Shown: in pieces, positions 43,571-51,776 of the stretch
Numbering within the stretch: the first letter of the stretch is position 1
Layout of the letters: each line of letters begins with the position of its first letter
From: Selenomonas ruminantium subsp. lactilytica TAM6421
GTDB taxonomy: Bacteria; Bacillota; Negativicutes; Selenomonadales; Selenomonadaceae
NCBI RefSeq assembly: GCF_000284095.1
Contig: NC_017068.1
Location: 186,001-250,000 of the forward strand
Reading direction: 5' to 3'
DNA length: 64,000 bases
Position numbers and translations under genes: made by a program
The notes under the pieces: model-generated
Told to the model about the DNA's origin: nothing
Seen by the model: only the letters and a program-made list of their open reading frames with translations
Databases searched by the model: none

Positions 43571-44413
43571 ATGAAAAAAATAATTATGCGCCTGGCTTTG
43601 GTTTTGGTATGTATGGCCGTAGCCTGGGGAGCGGTGCTGCCGGCAGGCAGTGAGGCCGCAGACCAGCCCCGGGTGGAGAAGAAAGCGGCGGCCAATGGGC
43701 CGGCATCGGTGGAATTGGGGGCGCCGGTGGTGGACAAGGCCTCAATTTTAACCAAGGCCCAAGTGGAAAAGCTCACCGAGAAAATCAAGGCCGTGGAGGA
43801 GAAACATCAGGTCAGGATCGGTATCTACACCCTGAAAAACCTGCCCAGCGGCATGAAGGCCGGCAAGCTGGCCAATAATGTACTGGATGAACATTATGCA
43901 GGCGGCCAAAATGGCAGCATCGTTTTCCTGATTGCCATGGGCAGCCGGGACTGGTACATCTCCACGGACAACACCATGCGGCAACGCATTGTGGACGGCG
44001 TCGGGATAGATGGGCTGAAAGATATGTTCCTGGAGGATCTGTCCGATGGCAACTATGCGGAAAGCTTCGGGGCCTTTGTGGACGGGGTGGACAAGTATCT
44101 GACCTACTACGAGGAAACGGGAGAACCTTACGATCCCGCCAATGAGTTCAGCTATACGGCGGCTGCTGTGGCCGTGCTATTGGCTCTCTTTGCCGCCTGG
44201 GCCTTCCGGGGTGGACTCATCAGCAGCATGAGCAATGTGAACCCCGCGTCAGAAGCCAGCGCCTACCTGACTCAGGGCAGCTTCCACCTCAGCCGGAATC
44301 AGGATACCTTCCTCTATACCACCGTAACCCGGGTGGCCAAGTCCAAGAATGATGACAGCAGCTCATCTTCCTGCAGCGACAGTAGCCACGGCGGAGGCGG
44401 CGGCAAATTTTAA
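43571..44413 (+). CDS. TPM-domain membrane protein (YgcG/YdjH-like)
   Basis: The 280-residue protein has a signal peptide (GSEA-ADQ), a TPM domain at about residues 50-185 (VVDKASILTKAQVEKLTEKI, NGSIVFLIAMGSRDWYISTD), a membrane helix at about 195-215, and a Ser- then Gly-rich tail (SSHGGGGGKF). Three ATGs occur in a row; the third, 43571, has the best distance from GGGAGGT. It completes the SPFH/zinc-ribbon/TPM operon. No PspA gene is nearby. Confidence 0.88.
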   Translation: MKKIIMRLALVLVCMAVAWGAVLPAGSEAADQPRVEKKAAANGPASVELGAPVVDKASILTKAQVEKLTEKIKAVEEKHQVRIGIYTLKNLPSGMKAGKLANNVLDEHYAGGQNGSIVFLIAMGSRDWYISTDNTMRQRIVDGVGIDGLKDMFLEDLSDGNYAESFGAFVDGVDKYLTYYEETGEPYDPANEFSYTAAAVAVLLALFAAWAFRGGLISSMSNVNPASEASAYLTQGSFHLSRNQDTFLYTTVTRVAKSKNDDSSSSSCSDSSHGGGGGKF

Positions 44414-44444
44414 AATCGTATAGTCAGAAAAAAGCACAACTTAA

Positions 44445-44519
44445 AAAGCCCGGGGGCACTATTTCTGGAGCGTTTGGCGCGTAAGCGTCTCAGCGGAAGA
44501 AATAGTGCCCCCGGGCTTT
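44445..44519. repeat. Long hairpin between convergent genes
   Basis: AAAGCCCGGGGGCACTATTTCT and AGAAATAGTGCCCCCGGGCTTT are perfect 22-bp inverted arms (each cited over key bases) around a 31-nt apex. It probably ends both the TPM operon and the LacI gene, and resembles the two larger palindromes at 28.9-29.35 kb. Confidence 0.85.
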
Positions 44520-44537
44520 GCTCATAGTATCGCACTA

Positions 44538-45554
44538 CTAATCGGCTACGTTTTCGAGAATCCGGATCTCATTGCGCATGATATAGGCACTCTGTTCCGG
44601 CAGGCTGCCGTTCACCAGATAGTCAAACATCACCTGCATGGCGCGGCGCCCCTGCTGGTGGGGATGCTGGTAGAGGGCAGCTTTGATCAGGCCTTTCTGC
44701 ATCATATCGATGGTGCTGGGGATGGTGTCGAAGGCCACGATGGTGATATCCTTCCGATTGGCGGCCTGAATGGCCCGGGCAGTGCCGTAGCCGCCGGAGG
44801 AGACGACGAATAGGGCATTGATTTCCGGATGATCATCGATAAGCCTGCGGGCGGCCTCATAGGCCTGCATATCGTCATCGGCGGTTTCTTCTACCCCCAG
44901 CAGGGTGAAGTCATATCCTTCCATAACCTCCTGAAAGCCGACAAGGCGCTGCTGATGTCCCAGCATATTGCGGGAGCCCAGGAGTACGCCCGCTTTGAGG
45001 GGGGCGGGGCAGATCATCTTCATCAGGGCACCGGCGGTACGGCCGCCCTGAAGATAGTCGCTGCCCACATAACAATGGCGGCGGCTGGCTTCTACATCGT
45101 TGTTCAGTGTCACCACGAAGAGACCGTCCGCTGCACATTCATTGATTTTATCGATAACTTGCTGGTCATTGACGGGATTGATGATGAGGCCGCGGCATTG
45201 GGTTTTCAGTTCATCAATGATGCGGCATTGTTCCGCCGCGTCGAAGCCCTTCATGCTGCGCCAGATAACCTCGAGGCCATAGGAGGCATAGCGGTCGGCG
45301 GCATGGTGCATGGTGGTGAGCACGTCGTCAAAGAACTGTACGCCTTCGGAGGCAATCAGCACGCCCAGTACAGGATGTTTCTTGCGGGCGGCCAGGGCCT
45401 GGCCGGCGGGATTGGGGTGGTAGTTGAGCTTTTTGGCCATCTCTACGATGAGTTTTTCCTTTTCGGGCTTCACATTGCCCCGCTTGTTGAGCACCCGGTC
45501 CACTGTGCCCCGGGACACACCGCAGAGTTCAGCAATCTGCTTTATCGTAACCAT
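44538..45554 (-). CDS. LacI-family transcriptional regulator
   Basis: The 338-residue repressor has an N-terminal helix-turn-helix (TIKQIAELCGVSRGTVDRVLN, key residues 3-23) with the hinge NYHPNPAGQALAARK, and a periplasmic-binding-protein-like effector domain of the sugar-binding type (VLGVLIASEGVQFFDDVL, ALFVVSSGGYGTARAIQ). It has a perfect-spacing promoter of its own. No sugar operon adjoins it, so its targets lie elsewhere. The effector is probably a sugar or sugar phosphate. Confidence 0.93.
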   Translation of the reverse strand: MVTIKQIAELCGVSRGTVDRVLNKRGNVKPEKEKLIVEMAKKLNYHPNPAGQALAARKKHPVLGVLIASEGVQFFDDVLTTMHHAADRYASYGLEVIWRSMKGFDAAEQCRIIDELKTQCRGLIINPVNDQQVIDKINECAADGLFVVTLNNDVEASRRHCYVGSDYLQGGRTAGALMKMICPAPLKAGVLLGSRNMLGHQQRLVGFQEVMEGYDFTLLGVEETADDDMQAYEAARRLIDDHPEINALFVVSSGGYGTARAIQAANRKDITIVAFDTIPSTIDMMQKGLIKAALYQHPHQQGRRAMQVMFDYLVNGSLPEQSAYIMRNEIRILENVAD

Positions 45555-45589
45555 AGGGGATACCTTCCTTTATCTCGTAATTATTCTCT

Positions 45590-45618
45590 AGTATAGTATA
45601 TTCGCAAAGGAAGGGCAA
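45590..45618 (-). promoter_or_regulatory. Promoter of the LacI-family gene
   Basis: On the minus strand TTGCCC, 17 bp, TATACT, about 35 bp before the start codon. Confidence 0.7.
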
Positions 45619-45714
45619 ATTCCTTTCGTGCTCGGGCAAAATGTTATAAGTCTTTTATAATACATATATTGCGCTATAATGAAAATATCTTCTCGTGAGA
45701 GGAGGTGAAGTTCT

Positions 45715-45804
45715 ATGATCTCCCAGGAGTTCATTCGGTATGTACTCTGCCCGCTGGTTGTGGGAATCCTGCTTGAGTTATTCAAGTGTTGGTTGAACCA
45801 CTAA
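45715..45804 (+). CDS. Fst/par-like small membrane toxin (29 residues)
   Basis: The peptide has the sequence pattern EFIRYVLCPLVVGILLELFK followed by CWLNH. This fits the Fst family of type I toxins, whose pAD1 member has an APIFVGLVLEMISRVL core: a Pro, then a Val-Gly and a single membrane helix, then a short polar end. AGGAGGTGA is 6 nt before the ATG at 45715. CTTCTC (45689-45694) can pair with GAGGAG (45699-45704) and mask it, as in the par leader. TATAAT boxes occur at 45656 and 45675. A convergent RNA with a shared terminator lies immediately downstream. Family call by recall of Fst; activity is untested. Confidence 0.78.
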   Translation: MISQEFIRYVLCPLVVGILLELFKCWLNH

Positions 45805-45817
45805 AAGTGTAAAGGGT

Positions 45818-45876
45818 ACAAAAATCCCCCCACAACCGCCATTGTGGGGGGATTTTCTAGTTCTATGTCTCCCGAT
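45818..45876 (-). ncRNA. Putative convergent antitoxin RNA (RNA II-like)
   Basis: On the minus strand an extended -10 (TGC-TATAAT, complement of 45883-45891) should start an RNA near 45876 that ends at the shared terminator, about 59 nt; pAD1 RNA II is about 65 nt. Its 5' part GGGAGACATAGAACT is complementary to the toxin start region 45709-45724 in trans, with one bulged A, because AGTTCTATG-TCTCCC at 45859-45873 repeats AGTTCTATGATCTCCC. The terminator part overlaps and is fully complementary. Confidence 0.75.
45823..45856. terminator. Bidirectional terminator shared by toxin mRNA and antitoxin RNA
   Basis: AATCCCCCCACAA and TTGTGGGGGGATT form a perfect 13-bp stem with T-tracts on both strands. 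Confidence 0.92.
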
Positions 45877-45932
45877 ACGTCCATTATAGCATTATGTGTT
45901 GGGGAATGCTATATTATTTATTGCTTAATAAT

Positions 45933-46316
45933 TTAGTTGGTTTGCCCGTGATATTCTACGGTGCGTACTTCTCGGACTTTGTTCTGCTCGTCTACCATTA
46001 CGACTTTTGGCTTATGGGCGCGGCCTTCTTCTTCGGTGAAGAGGGCGTAGGCCATGATGATGACGATATCGCCGGGCTGGGCCAGGCGAGCGGCGGCGCC
46101 GTTGAGGCAGATGACGCCGGACCCACGGGGGCCGGGGATGGTGTAGGTTTCCAGGCGGGCGCCGTTATTGTTGTCCACGACCTGCACGCGCTCGTTGGGC
46201 AGGATGCCAGCCTTTTCCATGAGCTCCTCATCGATGGTGATGCTGCCCATGTAAGCAAGATTTGCTTCGGTAACGGTGGCGCAGTGGATTTTTCCTTTGA
46301 GCATGTTCAAGAGCAT
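45933..46316 (-). CDS. panD: Aspartate 1-decarboxylase PanD
   Basis: A pyruvoyl enzyme making beta-alanine from aspartate for pantothenate. The 127-residue proenzyme has the self-cleavage site Gly24-Ser25 in YMGSITID and the [19 protein letters not shown] segment. It lies 18 bp after panC on the same strand; with PanC it supplies the last steps to pantothenate. panB is not in the window. Confidence 0.97.
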   Translation of the reverse strand: MLLNMLKGKIHCATVTEANLAYMGSITIDEELMEKAGILPNERVQVVDNNNGARLETYTIPGPRGSGVICLNGAAARLAQPGDIVIIMAYALFTEEEGRAHKPKVVMVDEQNKVREVRTVEYHGQTN

Positions 46317-46334
46317 TGTTGATATTTCCTTTCC

Positions 46335-47183
46335 TTAGGCAGAGAGAATCACATTGTCGATCAGGCGGGTCTTGCCGATTTTCACGGCAATGGCCAGCAG
46401 TGTGTCTTCGCTTACTTCCGTCAGCGGTTTGAGGGAAGGATAGGCGTAGGCCTTGACATAGTCGATACTGGCCATGGGTTCCTTATGCAATTCTTCGGTG
46501 ACGATATTTTCCAGCGCCGAGATCTTTCGCTCGCCTGCGGCATAGGCATGTTTGGCAACCTTCAGGCTGCGGGAGAGTACCAGGGCGGCTTCCTTTTCTG
46601 CCGGGGAAAGGTATACATTGCGGGAGCTGCGGGCAAGGCCGGATTCCTCCCGGGCAATGGGGACCATATTGATATGCACGTTGATATTGAGGTCTTCTAC
46701 GAAACGGCGGATAACCGTCACCTGCTGGGCGTCCTTCTGGCCGAAGAAGGCTTCGTCAGCCCGGGAAAGGTTGATGAGCTTGGTGACTACCGTAGCCACG
46801 CCGCGGAAATGGCCGGGGCGCTGGGCGCCGCAGAGTTTATGGGTGATATCCCCTTCCACAGTGACATAGGTGCAGTAGCCTTCGGGATACATCTCGGCAG
46901 GCTCCGGATGGAAGACGGCGTCAATGCCTACGGATTCCAGTTTCGTGCAGTCAGCTGCGAACTGGCGGGGGTAAGCATCATAGTCCTCGTTGGGGCCAAA
47001 CTGGGTGGGGTTAACGAACACCGAGGCGATGACGATATCGCATTTGGCGCGGGCAGCCCGCATCAGCGTCAGATGGCCCTCGTGCAGGGCGCCCATGGTG
47101 GGCACGAGACCGATGGTCTTGCCCTGGGCCTTCTGCTGGGCGGCATAATCCTTGATTTCCTGAACAGTACGTAATATTAACAT
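46335..47183 (-). CDS. panC: Pantothenate synthetase PanC
   Basis: Joins pantoate and beta-alanine with ATP. The 282-residue protein has PTMGALHEGHLTLM (HxGH motif), VFVNPTQFGPNEDYD, EAFFGQKDAQQ and the serine-rich ARSSRNVYLSPAEKEAA. TAGGAGG precedes the ATG. It is the first gene of panC-panD and has its own promoter. Confidence 0.97.
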   Translation of the reverse strand: MLILRTVQEIKDYAAQQKAQGKTIGLVPTMGALHEGHLTLMRAARAKCDIVIASVFVNPTQFGPNEDYDAYPRQFAADCTKLESVGIDAVFHPEPAEMYPEGYCTYVTVEGDITHKLCGAQRPGHFRGVATVVTKLINLSRADEAFFGQKDAQQVTVIRRFVEDLNINVHINMVPIAREESGLARSSRNVYLSPAEKEAALVLSRSLKVAKHAYAAGERKISALENIVTEELHKEPMASIDYVKAYAYPSLKPLTEVSEDTLLAIAVKIGKTRLIDNVILSA

Positions 47184-47246
47184 GTAAAAACCTCCTAAAG
47201 TATGACTCGAATCGATGTCATCTTTACCATATTTGTCACAAGCCCT

Positions 47247-47275
47247 ATTCTAACACAATAAAAGTTAACTGGCAA
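47247..47275 (-). promoter_or_regulatory. Promoter of panCD
   Basis: On the minus strand TTGCCA, 17 bp, TAGAAT; about 65 bp before panC. Confidence 0.7.
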
Positions 47276-47697
47276 AAAAAGATGATTTCTGTTGGAGTTT
47301 TGTTTTCGCCCTGTAAACATGCATGAGGATTAAAGAAAGAAAATTGGCAATTGAATATCAGGCAACGGGCATATGCCTGAGGCTTATGGTATAGCTCTTA
47401 TAATTTTTTTATATAGATAATATTTTTTTATTGGGATAAAAGTCCTAAAATAGATGAGAATAACAACGGTCATGATGCAGCTGAGGGCTGATTGTGGGGG
47501 GGATTCTAAAAAATTTATAATTTCTGTAGGTTGAGTATGCAGATGGAATTTTGTTTGCAAAATAGAGTTTGTAATTGCTTTTGCGCGGCATAGTCTATTC
47601 TATGGAATTGTTTTCATGTGCTTATATGTGCCTGGTGGTGGGGACTATATTCCCTATAAAATGGGGTGAAATTGGTGGAAAAAGTCAGCAAAATCAA
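47276..47697. other. AT-rich intergenic stretch without recognised genes
   Basis: This stretch of about 420 bp is much richer in A and T than its surroundings. I found no reading frame with a ribosome site, no riboswitch of the c-di-GMP I or II type, and no tRNA. A small palindrome GGGCATATGCCT (about 47368) and TATAAT at about 47400 are the only landmarks. It may hold regulatory sites for the exopolysaccharide operon. Confidence 0.4.
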
Positions 47698-47726
47698 TTG
47701 ACTTTATGATAACTGGTGCTTAGAAT
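47698..47726 (+). promoter_or_regulatory. Promoter of the exopolysaccharide operon
   Basis: TTGACT, 17 bp, TAGAAT; about 65 bp before the first gene's start. Confidence 0.65.
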
Positions 47727-47793
47727 ACAGATATTATTTTTTTTTATTATATTTGGATAAGTAAGTTATGGAAGTTTGAAAGGATTGTCGAAA

Positions 47794-49458
47794 TTGTCAA
47801 TGAGGACATCGAGAAATCATGGTATTCCCCTAATCATCAGGGCAAGAAGATGTTTGCTGGGGGCTGTTTTTTTCAGTGTGGAGCTGCCTTTGTCTGCAGT
47901 AGGGGCTGCCCCGGCGCAGATCCAGCCCTGGGTCTATGATTCCATGCTGGAACTGGCGGCCGAAGGTTATCTGGAACTGCCGTCCCGACCGTTGGGAAAT
48001 TATTCCCGGCAGGAGCTGAGTGTTATGGTGGGCAAGGCCCTAAACGCGGTGGAAAAAAACCGCACGGGTACGCTGGCTGATGAGTATGCCCGCATTACTC
48101 GTCTGCTGGTGATGGACGAAGTGGAATTGAAGTTGGCCCAAGAACAGGAAGCGGTGGCTGTGAAACGCTGTGGAACTGCCAAGGCGAAGGCTGCCCGGGC
48201 AGCAGAGATGTATCTGCGCCGCTCCCTGCAGGGGCAGAACCGTTTGGAGGTCATGGAGCCCCTGAAGGCCAAGAATGATGAAGCTCAGGCCGGGCTGGAA
48301 TACGCGGCCCGGGATTATGCGGAAGCCCAAAGCCGGGTGAAACAGCGGAGCAGGATGTTGGAATATGCCCGGAAGAAGCAGGAGAGTCTGCTGACTTCCT
48401 TGAACGGAGCTGATGGCAGTTCCAGTGGGACAGAATTGCCCGATAAATCCGAACAGAATGCGGTTTTGGAAAATGCGGGCAGATTGCGGGCGGAGTTCCT
48501 GCCGGAGCTGGAGGCAAACGGCAGTCTGGACAAGATTAGTGCCCGTCAGCAGCTGGCTTCCAATCTGCCCGTCAAAGATGTCCCTGATCAGGCCTTCAAG
48601 CTGGATACGGAACTGCGAGTGGATTCCGGCCGGTCCAGCGGAGACCATGGCCAGGGAACACGCACCCGCGCCAGGGTGCGGCTTTACCCGGATTACAATA
48701 TCGACAACAACTGGCATATCAAAGGCATGGTGGAATGGCAGAAAGCTTTGTCCGGGCCGAAGTATAGCAAGGACGGCAAAGTCAATTTTGACCGCTATTA
48801 TGTCAGCGGCAATATCGGTCAGGTTCAGACGGATATCGGGGCTTTTGGCAGCTTGATGGCCGAAGGTAATATCTATGACAGCAAGTTCGAAGGGGTGCGC
48901 CTGGCTGCCGGCAAGCCGGTCCGTTATACGCTGGAAGCGGGCAAGGCAGATTATGAGGGCATGAAGCATACATATGACCTCGCTGCAGATTATGAGAGTG
49001 CTGCTTATAAAGTGGGCGCTGCGTATTATCATTTTGCCTATGACAATGACCAGAAGCAGTATATTTACATGGGCAATTATCATCATAATCTGGGCATCTT
49101 TGATCTTGGGGGCATGCTGCTGCGCGGCCGGGAAAGCGGCAATGACGGCAGGACCGGCTATGTATTCTCGCTGGCCTATGCGCCCCAGAACAGCTGGCGT
49201 CCCTATACCTATAACAGCTGGCTCAAGTACTACTATCAGCCCCGGAGCACATATGTAAATCACACGATGAACGGCATGGCTGGTGCCATGAGCGGCCGCG
49301 GCGGCTTTAAAGGCTGGGGCTGGGGCTGTAATTATAATCTGCCGGATGATTGGTCGCTGGGCTTGGAACTTTATCATCTGCAGGATCTTGATATCGGTCA
49401 TAGCAGCAACACCATCTGGGGCTCGGTAACCAAGTACTTCAAGAACTATCGGGAATGA
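47794..49458 (+). CDS. Outer-membrane beta-barrel protein with degenerate SLH and coiled coil
   Basis: About 554 residues: signal peptide (about 15-40), a degenerate SLH-like domain (IQPWVYDSMLELAAEGYLEL, YSRQELSVMVGKAL), a long Ala/Glu/Lys/Arg coiled coil (about 105-215), and a C-terminal barrel with alternating aromatic strands (TYNSWLKYYYQPRSTYVN, GWGWGCNYNLPDDWSLGLEL). It resembles the OmpM porins in layout but has a different barrel, and it does not end in Phe. TTG 47794 is 9 bp after AAAGGA; ATG 47800 is the alternative. As first gene of the exopolysaccharide operon it could be the outer-membrane exit pore. That role is inferred from position. Confidence 0.72.
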   Translation: MSMRTSRNHGIPLIIRARRCLLGAVFFSVELPLSAVGAAPAQIQPWVYDSMLELAAEGYLELPSRPLGNYSRQELSVMVGKALNAVEKNRTGTLADEYARITRLLVMDEVELKLAQEQEAVAVKRCGTAKAKAARAAEMYLRRSLQGQNRLEVMEPLKAKNDEAQAGLEYAARDYAEAQSRVKQRSRMLEYARKKQESLLTSLNGADGSSSGTELPDKSEQNAVLENAGRLRAEFLPELEANGSLDKISARQQLASNLPVKDVPDQAFKLDTELRVDSGRSSGDHGQGTRTRARVRLYPDYNIDNNWHIKGMVEWQKALSGPKYSKDGKVNFDRYYVSGNIGQVQTDIGAFGSLMAEGNIYDSKFEGVRLAAGKPVRYTLEAGKADYEGMKHTYDLAADYESAAYKVGAAYYHFAYDNDQKQYIYMGNYHHNLGIFDLGGMLLRGRESGNDGRTGYVFSLAYAPQNSWRPYTYNSWLKYYYQPRSTYVNHTMNGMAGAMSGRGGFKGWGWGCNYNLPDDWSLGLELYHLQDLDIGHSSNTIWGSVTKYFKNYRE

Positions 49459-49495
49459 TTTCTGATGTCTTTATTGAAAGGATGCTTTGTAAAAT

Positions 49496-50797
49496 ATGGA
49501 TATGCTTCAAAAACTGGAAAACAGGGAAACGAAACTGGCAGTTGTGGGGCTGGGCTATGTGGGCCTGCCGTTGGCTGCTGCCTTTGCGGAGAAATTCTCC
49601 GTTATCGGTTTTGACCGTAACGAGCGCAAGATTGAGAGGTATAAGCAGGGGCATGATGTTACGGCGGAGATTGGAGACAAAGTCCTGCAAAATTCTGCCA
49701 TAGAGTTCACCACGGATCCAAAGCGCCTGCAGGAGGCCTCCTTTATCGTCATTGCGGTGCCTACACCCATAAACGGGGATAAGACGCCGGATCTGGCTCC
49801 GGTGAAGGGGGCTACGGAGACAGTGGCCCGTCAGCTGGCCAAGGACAGCATTGTGGTCTATGAGTCCACGGTATACCCTGGCGTGACGGAGGATATCTGC
49901 CGCCCGCTGCTGGAAGATCTGTCCGACAATCAGGATTTCAAGATCGGGTATTCGCCGGAACGCATCAATCCCGGTGACAAGAAACACCGCCTGCAGAATA
50001 TCACGAAAATCGTGTCGGCAGAGGATGCGGATGCCCTGCAGGATGTAGCGGATGTCTACGGCTCCATCATCGACCATATCTACAAAGCCTCCTCCATCCG
50101 TGTGGCCGAGGCGGCCAAGCTGGTGGAAAATACCCAGCGGGATATCAATATCGCTTTTATGAATGAGCTGTCCATGGTATTCCATGAGATGGGCATCGAT
50201 ACGGAGGATGTGGCCAAGGCCATGGATACCAAATGGAATGCGCTGGGCTTCCGCCCCGGGCTGGTGGGCGGCCACTGCATCGGCGTAGATCCCTATTATT
50301 TCATCTATGAGGCGGAAAATCTCAACCGTCATTCCCAGATGATCTCTGCCGGCCGCCGCATCAATAACGACATGGGAAAATTCGTGGCCAATGAGGTGGT
50401 CAAGGTGCTGCTGCGGTCCGGTGTGGATGCTTCCAATGCCAATATCTACCTGCTGGGCATGACCTTCAAGGAGAACTGTCCGGATACCCGCAATTCCCGA
50501 TCCGTGGATATTTACAACGATCTGCGGGAATACGGCCTCAAGGTCAAGGCCGCTGATCCTCTGGCGGATCGTCAGGATTTCCAGCGGGAATATGGAATCG
50601 AACTCGTGGAGGAGGACGAGATCCATAATGCTGACTGCCTGGTGCTTTTGGTGGCGCATGAGGCCTATCGTCAGCATACGCTGGCGGAATGGCGGTCGCT
50701 CTATCGCAAGGATGAAGATCCGATACTGATTGATGTAAAGAGCATCTATGGGCGGGAGGCTGCGGAAGAAGCCGGCTACACCTATTGGTGTCTGTAA
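49496..50797 (+). CDS. UDP-N-acetyl-amino-sugar 6-dehydrogenase (WbpO/TviB-like)
   Basis: A 433-residue NAD-dependent enzyme oxidising a UDP-HexNAc to the uronic acid in two steps. The Rossmann motif is GLGYVGLP (18-25). Other motifs are IAVPTPIN and ESTVYPGVTEDICRPLLE. The catalytic Cys lies in GGHCIGVDPYY near residue 261, and GMTFKENCPDTRNSRSVDIY is the C-terminal substrate domain. It matches UDP-GlcNAc/GalNAc dehydrogenases better than UDP-glucose dehydrogenase, but the substrate is not certain. AAAGGA precedes the ATG. The product is likely the monomer for the synthase two genes downstream. Confidence 0.9.
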   Translation: MDMLQKLENRETKLAVVGLGYVGLPLAAAFAEKFSVIGFDRNERKIERYKQGHDVTAEIGDKVLQNSAIEFTTDPKRLQEASFIVIAVPTPINGDKTPDLAPVKGATETVARQLAKDSIVVYESTVYPGVTEDICRPLLEDLSDNQDFKIGYSPERINPGDKKHRLQNITKIVSAEDADALQDVADVYGSIIDHIYKASSIRVAEAAKLVENTQRDINIAFMNELSMVFHEMGIDTEDVAKAMDTKWNALGFRPGLVGGHCIGVDPYYFIYEAENLNRHSQMISAGRRINNDMGKFVANEVVKVLLRSGVDASNANIYLLGMTFKENCPDTRNSRSVDIYNDLREYGLKVKAADPLADRQDFQREYGIELVEEDEIHNADCLVLLVAHEAYRQHTLAEWRSLYRKDEDPILIDVKSIYGREAAEEAGYTYWCL

Positions 50798-50819
50798 GAC
50801 AGGGAGGTTTATTAGTACC

Positions 50820-51776
50820 GTGAATTTCAAGAAACTCGGTTTGATGGTTTTTCTCTGTCTGGCCGTGGTGGTTGGTGTTCTTATCTATATCCGCGACAAT
50901 GTCGTGGAGAAAACGGAATTCATTCCCGATATAACGGACCTGACCAAGAATTATCTGGCCGGGGATGAGATTGAGGCGGCTGTGGCCAAACGGCAGGAGC
51001 CGGATATAAAGCCGGCGGAGGTGATCACCACCCTGCAGGATGGTTCGGACAAGGTGGCGCTGGTCTTTGACGGCATGCCTGAGCGGCCTTTGGCGGCCCG
51101 GTTGCTGGATGTGCTGGCCAAGCATAATGCGGCGGCTGTTTTCTTCGTGGAAGGAGAGAATGTGGCCGATACGCCGGAGGTCATGAAGCTTATCCGGCAG
51201 GCCGGGCAGGAGGTGGGCAACTACACCTATGTGGGCCTTGCCGCCATCGAAAAACGGCCGGTGGAAGAGCAGCTGCGGGAAATCTGCCGGGCCCAGAAGG
51301 CTGTGGCCATGCATGATCCGCTGACGCCGAATCTGTTCCGTGCGCCCCGCACGGTCTATACGGATGATCTGCTGAAGTCTGTGCGGGCGGCGGGCCTGGA
51401 ATACGCCGTCAAGGAGAATGTGCGCTTCCAGCCGGGACATATCCATGATCTGGCGGCGGCTGATGCTTATGTGGGCACGATTGCCAAAGGCAGTATCATT
51501 GCCATTCCCGTCAGCCGTCCGGTGGAGCAGAAAGCCAATGACGCTGCTGTGCGGGAGGAAAAACCGGCTGTGGATATGAAGCCTACCATCAAGGATGACC
51601 AGAGCGCGGTGATACCGCCCCAGGCAGATTTGGCCACGGAACTGGATCTGCTGCTGACGGCTCTGGAACGGCGCGGCCTGCAGGCTGTTTTTGTCAATCA
51701 GTTCCGCAAGATCCATTATATTCCTGCCGATTTTCCCCTGCCGCAGCCCAAAAGCCAAGGAGGCAATAAGCAATGA
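50820..51776 (+). CDS. Membrane-anchored degenerate NodB (deacetylase-like) protein
   Basis: About 318 residues: N-terminal helix (about 5-25) and a NodB-like fold (KVALVFDGMPERPLAARLLD, AAAVFFVEGENV, NLFRAPRTVYTDDLLKSV). The metal and catalytic motif TFDDG is VFDGM and the His pair of motif 2 is NYTYVGL, so the active site is lost. A GTG start at 50820, 11 bp after GGGAGG, fits best; an ATG at 50748 would overlap the dehydrogenase. It overlaps the synthase start by 4 bp. It may be a structural or polymer-binding partner of the synthase. Confidence 0.75.
   Translation: MNFKKLGLMVFLCLAVVVGVLIYIRDNVVEKTEFIPDITDLTKNYLAGDEIEAAVAKRQEPDIKPAEVITTLQDGSDKVALVFDGMPERPLAARLLDVLAKHNAAAVFFVEGENVADTPEVMKLIRQAGQEVGNYTYVGLAAIEKRPVEEQLREICRAQKAVAMHDPLTPNLFRAPRTVYTDDLLKSVRAAGLEYAVKENVRFQPGHIHDLAAADAYVGTIAKGSIIAIPVSRPVEQKANDAAVREEKPAVDMKPTIKDDQSAVIPPQADLATELDLLLTALERRGLQAVFVNQFRKIHYIPADFPLPQPKSQGGNKQ

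Noticed and set aside
47276-47697. c-di-GMP riboswitch before the exopolysaccharide operon
   Set aside because: Looked for because of the PilZ synthase, but no GEMM-like tetraloop and receptor sequences were found in the AT-rich leader.
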